This document shows, one piece after another, positions 1 to 4,786 of a stretch of DNA of 5,476 bases (the first letter of the stretch is position 1; each line of letters opens with the position of its first letter). The position numbers and the translations under genes were made by a program. Below the pieces are notes generated by a model. It did not search any database. It was not told the origin of the DNA and saw only the letters and a program-made list of their open reading frames with translations. This stretch comes from a bacterium Ga0077546. GTDB lineage: Bacteria > Cyanobacteriota > Vampirovibrionia > Obscuribacterales > Obscuribacteraceae. The stretch lies in contig LNEX01000424.1 of NCBI GenBank assembly GCA_001464165.1, forward strand, positions 1-5,476. Direction: 5' to 3'.

Positions 1-421
1 CGGCCTCGTGCGCGCCCGCGAATATGTCAAACACCACCACGAGTACTACAACGGCGAAGGCTACCCCGATGGCCTGGCCGGAGCGGACATTCCGGTGGGC
101 GCCCGCATTATTTTGGTCTCAGACGCTTACGATGCCATGACGACAGATCGCCCCTACAGAAAGTCGATTGGTCATGAAAAGGCCATGACCGAAATCAGAA
201 AGATGTGCGGCACTCAGTTTGACCCCGAAGTAGTCGACGCCCTCTTTGCCATAATCGGCCCCGGCGGCCACGAAATTGACCGCATCATCAATGAGCAGTT
301 TCCCGATAGCTTTATTGGCCTGACTCTTCCCGGAGCAGATCCAACAAAGACTGGTAAACGCTTTCAGGATGAAGCCGAACGCCAAGCCCGTCTTGCAGCG
401 ATCGAGGCGGCGAAACTGTAG
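1..421 (+). CDS. HD-GYP domain phosphodiesterase, C-terminal part (5' truncated)
   Basis: The gene enters from the left edge; the first complete codon is at base 2, leaving 139 residues to a TAG stop. The HD-GYP signature is clear: HHE at residues 12-14, GEGYPDGL at 18-25, then ARI (34-36), DAYDAMTTDRPYR (41-53) and GTQFDPEVV (70-78), all in the family's usual order and spacing. The family hydrolyses cyclic di-GMP in the cytoplasm using a metal centre, with consequences for motility, pili and biofilm. The HD dyad and any N-terminal sensor or receiver domain lie outside the window, so activity and input signal cannot be judged. Asn replaces the commoner Asp in HHExxDG, a variation also known in the family. 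The tail after about residue 85 is variable and Ala/Glu/Arg-rich at the end. Its last 36 codons overlap, on the opposite strand, the 3' end of the GT9 gene. A link between c-di-GMP and the downstream pilin genes is possible but unproven. Confidence 0.9.
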   Translation, partial: GLVRAREYVKHHHEYYNGEGYPDGLAGADIPVGARIILVSDAYDAMTTDRPYRKSIGHEKAMTEIRKMCGTQFDPEVVDALFAIIGPGGHEIDRIINEQFPDSFIGLTLPGADPTKTGKRFQDEAERQARLAAIEAAKL

Positions 422-1457
422 AGTCGGGCCTATCCAATTTGGGATCTGTCGGTCCAAAAAGAGCCACAAGGTTCTTATTGAGCCCCACGCCAATATGCAT
501 CGGCGCCGAGTCAACGCACACGAGAACATCACACAAGCTCGTCAGCGCCGCCAAATCAGCTAAGCCCTTGGTCTTGCCCACGGCACTGATATAGGGCGCA
601 GCAGCCGCCCCGTCTGCAATATCTTTTTGTAGCAATCTCTCTAGCTCAGCCACTACTTCTTTGTCGTCTGGCCCGCCGCAGAGAATCACCCGGGTCTGGA
701 AGGGCTGATCCTTTTGATTCTGCAACAGTCTGATAAATGCCAGCCAATTTTCAGATGACCAATGTTTGATAATGCCCTTGCTCACTGCCATTTGCGAAGT
801 GCCAGGGTGAATCAGAATGGTTTTGACCGGCCGGGTGTCTACCTGACTAGCGTCCACTTGCTTAGTATCATCAGCGGTGACAGAAGCTTTCAGCCCCTCT
901 TCTAAGAATGCTTTCATCGCCGCCAGCGAATCAGGCTTGAGGGTTATCTTTGGCACTTGATAAGTGTGGTCTACATCTCTTATAGAGGCATTAGCATTAG
1001 CCTTGCGCCTTAGATAATTGGCCATACCCTTAGTTAAGTCGTGGTACATGTCAGCGGCATACTGCTCGCGCAAAAGCTTGACTGGGTGGGTAAGCAGCGA
1101 CTTCACTGGTGAGCCCGCATCGTAGCCAACCCGCAGTTTTATGCCTGATAAAAATAAAAGCATTGCCACCATGGGCGAAGACCCAGACGATATGACCATG
1201 TCATAGCCGCCCGTGCGAAGCAGCATGGTAAGCCTAATTAGGTCAACGGGAGTAAGTGGCTTCTTTTTGATATCAAAAGTAATAATCTTGTCTATAAGAT
1301 TGGTGACTTCCGCCACAGACTTAGAGCGCGGCTCAAGCAAGAGCGTAAGCTCGCAGTCAGGCGCCAATTCTTTTATTCTCTCCAAGGTCGGAAGAAAAAG
1401 AACCTCGTCTCCAATGCCGCCAAAATTAATAGCGAGCACTTTTGCTGGGCTACTCAT
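312..1457 (-). CDS. Glycosyltransferase family 9 (heptosyltransferase-like)
   Basis: A complete 381-residue protein starting at an ATG, close to the usual GT9 length of about 350. The N-terminal Rossmann domain opens with KVLAINFGGIGDEVLFLPTL (residues 6-25); Asp17 sits where the catalytic Asp of WaaC-type heptosyltransferases lies. The C-terminal donor-binding domain shows ILIHPGTS (214-221), VILCGGPDD (257-265), DVLVCVDSAPMH (310-321) and VALFGPTDP (331-339). Family members transfer sugars, often ADP-heptose, onto lipopolysaccharide core or other envelope glycans at the inner face of the membrane; the real donor here cannot be read from sequence. No signal peptide is seen, as expected. A charged linker at about 190-212 joins the two domains and is probably unstructured. 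No strong Shine-Dalgarno precedes the ATG, but the conserved N-terminus starts immediately, so the start is credible. The final HPESVYQSLLDLL resembles the helix that normally closes GT9 proteins, supporting the overlap with the HD-GYP gene. Confidence 0.93.
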   Translation of the reverse strand: MSSPAKVLAINFGGIGDEVLFLPTLERIKELAPDCELTLLLEPRSKSVAEVTNLIDKIITFDIKKKPLTPVDLIRLTMLLRTGGYDMVISSGSSPMVAMLLFLSGIKLRVGYDAGSPVKSLLTHPVKLLREQYAADMYHDLTKGMANYLRRKANANASIRDVDHTYQVPKITLKPDSLAAMKAFLEEGLKASVTADDTKQVDASQVDTRPVKTILIHPGTSQMAVSKGIIKHWSSENWLAFIRLLQNQKDQPFQTRVILCGGPDDKEVVAELERLLQKDIADGAAAAPYISAVGKTKGLADLAALTSLCDVLVCVDSAPMHIGVGLNKNLVALFGPTDPKLDRPDSTVSPPRSLQDGLGVRLHPESVYQSLLDLLREESGQ

Positions 1458-1531
1458 CGAATTAGGGTTTCCATCTAAGGTCTAAAAGCGTCAGAAAAAA
1501 CATCAGTAATATCATCATCAATAACAGCACG

Positions 1532-1537
1532 TATAAT
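1532..1537 (+). promoter_or_regulatory. Candidate -10 box for the LCP gene
   Basis: A perfect TATAAT lies 27 bases before the LCP start codon, inside the 107 bp divergent spacer shared with the GT9 gene. The position 17 bp upstream (1509-1514, ATATCA) matches the -35 consensus at only three of six bases, so an activator or an upstream AT-rich element may be needed. Transcription would begin near 1544, leaving a leader of about 20 nt. I found no equally good promoter for the GT9 gene on the other strand of the spacer. Confidence 0.4.
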
Positions 1538-1564
1538 AACCAAGTTTGCAGGCATCCTTAGGTT

Positions 1565-2848
1565 ATGAAACCGAGCTACTGGCTAATTATTTTTATTGTC
1601 TGCGCCGTAGTAGGTGTTGGCGCGGGCTATTTTGCCACGCTGGTGACCCGGCCACAGTTAATTCCACCACAGCTTCGCATCGCCACCCTGCGTGAACCCA
1701 CCACAGTGCTCTTTTTGGGCGTAGACGTGGTCTTCACCGACATGGGTCGCCGCAAACAGAAGATAGATAAAGACGCTTTCACCGGACGATCCGACACCAT
1801 CTTAGTGGCCCGTCTCGACCCGGTTTCCAACTCCCTTAGAGTAATTTCAATTCCGCGCGACACCGAAGTGCGCATCCCCGGCAACGGCATACAAAAGATC
1901 AACGCTGCCAATGCTATCGGCGGCCATAACCTGGCAATAGAGACTGTTAGCGGTTTTCTGGACGAAACTAAAATCGATCATTATGTAGTTCTCAACGTTC
2001 ACGGCCTAGTAGATCTAGTCGATGAACTGGGGGGAATCACGGTAGAAGTTCCCAAGAAGATGCAATACATGGACTGGACCGCCAAGCTCAAAATCGACTT
2101 AGAGCCAGGCGTACATACCCTTACAGGCAACCAGGCCATGGGCTTCGTGCGCTTCCGTCATGACGCTTTAGGTGATATCGGTCGCGTGCAACGTCAATCG
2201 ATCTTCTTACGTGCAGTATTGGACAAAGCGCTCAGACCCGACAGTTGGTCACATTTGCCTAAACTTCTTGACATAGCGCAACAATATATAAGTACCGACA
2301 TGAGCATTCAAGACATGATGGGAATGGCCAACTTTGTCCGTGGCATTCCAAAGTCTAACCAGCTCTTAACAATGATGCCTGGCACGTTTTCGCCCAACGG
2401 CAACTGGGTAGTTGCACCGTCTGATATACGCAAAATGGTGGCAAAACTGAATGGTGCCAACTTCGTAGAATCATCAAAAGATGACATACGCATATCGGTG
2501 GAAAACTCCAGCAGCACTGAAGGTATGGGTCGTAAAGTGGCAAAACTTTTAGGTGTGCACGGCTATCGAAATGTTTCTGTGCAACAAGCAAATTTAGAGT
2601 TTGCAGAAGGAATTAAACGTACGCGAATCATCGCCCAGAAGGCCAATCCGGAAGATGCGAGTTTAGTGCGAACTGATTTAGGGAGTATAGGCGATATAGT
2701 CAATGCGTCTGTTGGCAATATCGAAAGCTCAGTCACCGTGGTCGTCGGCAATGACCTGGCTGCCAAGATAATTGAACAAGAGAAGGCCTTAACTATTCCA
2801 GAAACGGCTCCCCAAGCCAATTCGCATGGCCGTATTACACGGCGCTAA
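1565..2848 (+). CDS. LCP family (LytR-CpsA-Psr) glycopolymer ligase with LytR_C domain
   Basis: A 427-residue protein with one N-terminal membrane segment (about residues 5-27, short basic start), placing the rest outside the cytoplasmic membrane. The LCP domain spans about 45-225: GRSDTILVARLDP (74-86), ISIPRDTEVRIPG (94-106), KINAANAIGG (111-120), DELGGITVEVP (153-163) and VRFRHD..GDIGRVQRQ (195-211). The Asp and Arg residues that bind pyrophosphate and metal in this family (Asp77, Arg98, Asp99, Arg196, Arg198, Asp200, Arg207) all appear to be kept. A LytR_C-type domain follows at about 307-397, then a polar tail. LCP enzymes move polyprenyl-phosphate-linked glycans onto peptidoglycan or other wall acceptors. 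The gene diverges from the GT9 gene, which could help build the glycan it attaches. The ATG is followed directly by the membrane anchor; the ribosome site is weak. The length is normal and nothing looks broken. Confidence 0.95.
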   Translation: MKPSYWLIIFIVCAVVGVGAGYFATLVTRPQLIPPQLRIATLREPTTVLFLGVDVVFTDMGRRKQKIDKDAFTGRSDTILVARLDPVSNSLRVISIPRDTEVRIPGNGIQKINAANAIGGHNLAIETVSGFLDETKIDHYVVLNVHGLVDLVDELGGITVEVPKKMQYMDWTAKLKIDLEPGVHTLTGNQAMGFVRFRHDALGDIGRVQRQSIFLRAVLDKALRPDSWSHLPKLLDIAQQYISTDMSIQDMMGMANFVRGIPKSNQLLTMMPGTFSPNGNWVVAPSDIRKMVAKLNGANFVESSKDDIRISVENSSSTEGMGRKVAKLLGVHGYRNVSVQQANLEFAEGIKRTRIIAQKANPEDASLVRTDLGSIGDIVNASVGNIESSVTVVVGNDLAAKIIEQEKALTIPETAPQANSHGRITRR

Positions 2849-2854
2849 GGCGAA

Positions 2855-2890
2855 ATGTTCAGAGAATGTTATGTTTTCTCTTTGAAACAT
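2855..2890 (+). terminator. AT-rich imperfect hairpin after the LCP gene
   Basis: AGAGAA (2861-2866) pairs with TTCTCT (2876-2881) across a 9 nt loop. The stem can be lengthened by ATGTTC (2855-2860) pairing with GAAACAT (2884-2890) through a small internal loop and a one-base bulge. It starts seven bases after the LCP stop, where a terminator is expected, but it is GC-poor and has no T-tract, so it is at best a weak terminator or an mRNA 3'-end structure. Confidence 0.3.
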
Positions 2891-2959
2891 CCGAGCGCAC
2901 TTAGTATTTCATGATGTACATTTGAGTGAAATGCACTTACACTCGAACCGAGGGAGAAC

Positions 2960-3049
2960 ATGGCAAAGTTCTCATTCAGACGAAGACCTCGTTTCAAGAC
3001 CGAATGTTCAAGGCCTAGTTCGAAGTCCGAGTTTCAAGTCCAGTTCTAA
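2960..3049 (+). CDS. Possible 29-residue basic micro-protein
   Basis: An ATG preceded by a good Shine-Dalgarno (AGGGAG at 2951-2956, three bases before the start) opens 29 codons ending in TAA. The N-terminal half is strongly basic and aromatic (MAKFSFRRRPRFK), followed by a Ser-rich stretch and QVQF. There is one Cys (16), no membrane segment and no recognised family. The N-terminus resembles short nucleic-acid-binding tails, but that is only a compositional likeness. The ORF sits over a set of degenerate repeats and over a hairpin (GAGAAC 2954-2959 with GTTCTC 2968-2973) that could mask its own ribosome site. It lies 55 bases before the 82-codon gene and could be a leader peptide for it. 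It may equally be a chance ORF. Confidence 0.3.
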   Translation: MAKFSFRRRPRFKTECSRPSSKSEFQVQF

Positions 3050-3053
3050 GTAC
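2991..3053 (+). repeat. Degenerate tandem repeat, GTTYnAAGnCC type
   Basis: Five related units begin at 2991 (GTTTCAAGACC), 3006 (GTTCAAGGCC), 3018 (GTTCGAAGTCC), 3031 (GTTTCAAGTCC) and 3043 (GTTCTAAGTAC), spaced 15, 12, 13 and 12 bp. The cores centre on TTCnAAG and some are near-palindromic (TTCGAA). The spacing is not a strict multiple of three and the micro-ORF peptide shows no matching periodicity, so the pattern is at the DNA or RNA level rather than protein-driven. Confidence 0.45.
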
Positions 3054-3091
3054 GTTGGTTATATCTCTCCAGGCATCTAAGAGAATTCTAG

Positions 3092-3096
3092 AAAGG
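3092..3096 (+). promoter_or_regulatory. Shine-Dalgarno for the 82-codon gene
   Basis: AAAGG lies eight bases before the ATG at 3105, with a second G-rich element (CAGG, 3097-3100) closer in. It supports that ATG as the start and the small gene as real. Confidence 0.5.
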
Positions 3097-3104
3097 CAGG
3101 CGGC

Positions 3105-3353
3105 ATGATTCATTACGTTTATTCAACACGCGGCGGCTACCTCTATCTTGTAGGCAAGCACAATCAAGAGCCTAAAGTAGAAGAAGGCAATTCAGAGTTT
3201 GTATTGTCAGTTCCTGATAAGACCTCACAAACCCAAATCGACACTCTCGCTCACAAACGCTTCATGGACCATCTCAGACGTCCACGCAGAGTTGTTCACA
3301 CTCACCACAAAGTAGAAACTAAAGTGGTTGATCGCGAACTAGTTACCGTATAA
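3105..3353 (+). CDS. Hypothetical 82-residue basic protein
   Basis: I do not recognise a family. The ATG has a good ribosome site, and the transcript unit ends in a strong terminator about 110 bases after the stop, so the gene is probably real and expressed on its own. The protein has three visible parts. An N-terminal Tyr-rich, likely beta-forming segment (residues 3-17, IHYVYSTRGGYLYLVG-like) is followed by an acidic, polar middle (20-48). A His/Arg-rich stretch then follows (50-69, with HKRF, HLRRPRR and HTHH) before an alternating charged and hydrophobic end. There is no signal peptide, membrane segment or Cys. The basic C-terminal half could contact nucleic acid or another acidic partner, but this is only compositional. 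It stands between the LCP gene and the pilin operon with long spacers on both sides and need not be functionally tied to either. Confidence 0.65.
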   Translation: MIHYVYSTRGGYLYLVGKHNQEPKVEEGNSEFVLSVPDKTSQTQIDTLAHKRFMDHLRRPRRVVHTHHKVETKVVDRELVTV

Positions 3354-3371
3354 AGAGATCAGTCGAAAGGG

Positions 3372-3405
3372 TCAGGCCTAATTAGAAAACTAATTAGAGT
3401 CCTGA
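3372..3405 (+). repeat. Hairpin made from two CTAATTAG palindromes
   Basis: CTAATTAG occurs at 3378-3385 and again at 3390-3397, separated by AAAA. Each copy is itself an 8 bp palindrome, and the two also pair with each other. TCAGG (3372-3376) pairs with CCTGA (3401-3405) outside them, across a small asymmetric internal loop. There is no T-tract, so it is not a typical terminator. It could be a 3'-UTR RNA hairpin or a two-half-site protein-binding operator. Confidence 0.5.
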
Positions 3406-3460
3406 TACCGGACGGTGTCTCATTGGAGAATGTCGGCAGCAATGTTGATGAACTTTTGTT

Positions 3461-3496
3461 AAGCCGCTGGGGTAGAACCTCGGCGGCTTTTCGTTT
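3461..3496 (+). terminator. Rho-independent terminator
   Basis: AAGCCGCTGGGG (3461-3472) pairs with CCTCGGCGGCTT (3478-3489) as a 12 bp stem with two G-T pairs. The loop is TAGAA, and the T-rich run TTTTCGTTT follows. It is GC-rich, correctly oriented and lies about 110 bases after the 82-codon gene, so it should end that transcript and insulate the pilin operon. Confidence 0.85.
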
Positions 3497-3656
3497 GGGT
3501 TCGGTTGGGAAAGAGTTCGTAGCTGAGAGTTCGGGGGGAGCCGTGAGTTCTGGTTGAGACCGTTATAAGTGCCCCTGGTTTGGGCATGGAAAAGAGGTGT
3601 TCGTGTGAGTACACTTAGTATTACTGGACGGCTTTTTCTTTTGAGGGTGATGGATT
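3497..3656 (+). other. G-rich leader/promoter region of the pilin operon
   Basis: No convincing gene lies here. Visible items are GAGTTC three times (3513, 3527, 3545), a run of six G (3533-3538), and a possible -10 element (TATAAG, 3564-3569) without a good -35. A small hairpin pairs TGCCC (3570-3574) with GGGCA (3582-3586), and there is a short inverted repeat GTGTgagtACAC (3603-3614). The operon promoter must lie here if the terminator just upstream works. I could not match a sigma-54 site or a known riboswitch. Confidence 0.4.
3643..3650 (+). promoter_or_regulatory. Shine-Dalgarno for the pilin start at 3657
   Basis: GAGGGTGA lies six bases before the ATG at 3657 and is the best ribosome site in the window. 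It favours the longer pilin precursor. A competing site, AAAAGG at 3681-3686, lies six bases before an in-frame ATG at 3693. Confidence 0.6.
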
Positions 3657-4235
3657 ATGGCAGTGACCAAATTAGCTGTAAAAAGGCAACCAATGCAGCG
3701 GCATCTAAAAACTCTGAGAAAAATAAGGTCAGAGCGTGGATTCACCCTGATTGAGCTGCTCGTAGTCGTAATTATTATCGGTATTCTCGCCGCCATCGCG
3801 CTACCGAACTTCATCGGCGCGCAGGATAAGGCCAGAGAAGCCAGTGTTAAAGGGAATATGCACACCGCTCAGGTGGCAGCCGAGATGTTCGCCACTGATG
3901 CTGGTGGTAACTACCCTGCCACTGCAAGCGACAACGGCTTCAAGGCTTACTTCCCAGGTGGTAACAGCAATCAAGGTAATCCATCTGGTGGCAACTACCC
4001 AGTAAACCCATTCATCAACGCACCACAAGCTCTGGCCACTGGCAGTGTCACTGACGTTCAGACCACGAGGGCTGCTGCGCCAGGTTCGTTAGGTAGTCAA
4101 GGAACTGTCTACTACAACGTAATAGGCGCTTCTGGCAACAACACCTCTTATGCCATTCAAGGCGCTGGCAAGAACCCAGGCAATGCTTTGAGCGGAACTT
4201 CCGCTGGTACTACTCTCGTTCTATCTAATCAATAG
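3657..4235 (+). CDS. Type IV pilin / pseudopilin precursor with canonical class III signal
   Basis: A 192-residue prepilin. The basic leader ends in RSERG, the prepilin peptidase cuts after Gly28, and the mature protein begins FTLIE with the invariant Glu at +5. A long hydrophobic helix (about residues 29-54) follows. The mature form of about 164 residues fits major pilins and type II secretion pseudopilins. The amphipathic helix after it (KAREASVKGNMHTAQVA, 58-74) leads into GGNYP (83-87), FKAYFPGG (95-102), GGNYPVNPF (111-119) and a Gly/Asn/Ser/Thr-rich C-terminal domain ending TTLVLSNQ. No Cys is present, so there is no disulfide-bounded D-region. The product should be assembled into a surface filament by a PilB/PilC/PilD-type machine not encoded here. 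The leader is long for a class IVa pilin; starting at Met13 (3693) would give 16 residues. Whether it is a major pilin or a minor pseudopilin is not decided by sequence, though first place in the operon and a strong ribosome site suggest high expression. Confidence 0.92.
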   Translation: MAVTKLAVKRQPMQRHLKTLRKIRSERGFTLIELLVVVIIIGILAAIALPNFIGAQDKAREASVKGNMHTAQVAAEMFATDAGGNYPATASDNGFKAYFPGGNSNQGNPSGGNYPVNPFINAPQALATGSVTDVQTTRAAAPGSLGSQGTVYYNVIGASGNNTSYAIQGAGKNPGNALSGTSAGTTLVLSNQ

Positions 4236-4250
4236 TTAGCTCAAGCAAAT

Positions 4251-4254
4251 AGGA
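4251..4254 (+). promoter_or_regulatory. Shine-Dalgarno that picks the GTG start at 4259
   Basis: AGGA lies four bases before GTG 4259, within a 23 nt gap after the pilin stop. No ATG occurs in frame before the hydrophobic segment, so this GTG is the sensible start. Confidence 0.55.
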
Positions 4255-4258
4255 AATC

Positions 4259-4786
4259 GTGACAAGCAATTCGGCCCAAGTTGTAAAAGAGAAGCATGTT
4301 TGGACTCCTGTAGAAATAGGCTTGGTGTTGTTTTGCTGTGCGATGCTTATAGGCATGTTTGTGCCTAGAGTTACCAGCGCAGAAGAGAAGGCCAACGAGC
4401 AGACTACTAAGACCTCGATGCATATAGCTCAAGTGGCATTAGAGAGTTATGCCGCTGATCACAATAATACCTATCCACCTGAAATCAATGATGCGTTGAA
4501 GAGCTACTATCCTGGTGGAGAAGCTGATGGTAAGACGCCAGCTTCGCAGGGGCCTATGAACCCTTATAGCAAGAAGGCAGAGTTTCCTGTGACTGTTGGT
4601 TATATTTCTACGCCAACGGTTGTTCGTTCGTTGCCTCCAGAAGGTACAGGTGCTGCCGCTGGTCAGGTAGTTTATCTTCCTCTCAATAAGCAACGAAGCT
4701 ATGCTCTTCTCGGTACCGCTGGTAGTGGCAAAGCTATTGCTGGTGATCTTCCGAATACTACTTTGGTTCTAAGTAACATTTGGTGA
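4259..4786 (+). CDS. Pilin-like paralog with a degenerate prepilin-peptidase site
   Basis: A 175-residue protein that lines up with the preceding pilin along its whole length. Where the pilin has G-FTLIE, this one has V-WTPVE (residues 14-19): the Gly before the cut is Val, +1 is Trp and +3 is Pro, yet Glu5 is kept (Glu19). The hydrophobic helix follows (about 18-37) and contains CC (26-27). Further shared landmarks are MHIAQVALESYAADHNNTYP (54-73), YYPGG (83-87), NPY (101-103), SYALLG (147-152) and the closing TTLVLSN (167-173) before IW. Without the Gly, cleavage by the usual peptidase is unlikely, so it probably stays in the inner membrane with its globular part outside. It could be an assembly adaptor, chaperone or regulator of the true pilin, or a decaying duplicate. 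The reading frame is intact with T-ending codons common, and the downstream gene overlaps its stop, which argues for a working gene. Confidence 0.85.
   Translation: MTSNSAQVVKEKHVWTPVEIGLVLFCCAMLIGMFVPRVTSAEEKANEQTTKTSMHIAQVALESYAADHNNTYPPEINDALKSYYPGGEADGKTPASQGPMNPYSKKAEFPVTVGYISTPTVVRSLPPEGTGAAAGQVVYLPLNKQRSYALLGTAGSGKAIAGDLPNTTLVLSNIW

Noticed and set aside
119..532. 137-codon minus-strand frame across the HD-GYP and GT9 3' ends
   Set aside because: It is antisense to the conserved HD-GYP motifs and out of frame with the GT9 gene, with no domain-like sequence.
1234..1241. A third CTAATTAG copy inside the GT9 gene
   Set aside because: A single 8 bp AT-rich palindrome within coding sequence is likely chance and lacks the paired arrangement seen at 3378-3397.
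1511..1520. ATC trinucleotide run in the divergent spacer
   Set aside because: Only about three units; too short to call a functional microsatellite.
2882..2910. TTGAAA with TATTTC 17 bp downstream as a promoter for the small genes
   Set aside because: The -10 matches at only three of six positions and the -35 lies in the putative 3'-end hairpin of the LCP gene.
2855..2914. 19-codon ATG frame immediately after the LCP stop
   Set aside because: Very short, coincides with the AT-rich hairpin, and shows no coding character beyond a passable upstream AAGG.
3018..3028. GTTCGAAGTCC resembles the T-arm of a tRNA
   Set aside because: No acceptor stem, anticodon arm or CCA can be built around it; it is one unit of the local degenerate repeat.
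3554..3569. TTGAGA and TATAAG as a pilin promoter
   Set aside because: Only 4 bp separate the two hexamers, far from the 16-18 bp needed.
3605..3754. GTG-started 49-codon frame over the pilin leader and start, preceded by GAGGTG
   Set aside because: It overlaps the pilin in another frame, its later codons simply read through the pilin N-terminus, and the peptide has no recognisable features; a leader peptide remains possible but unsupported.
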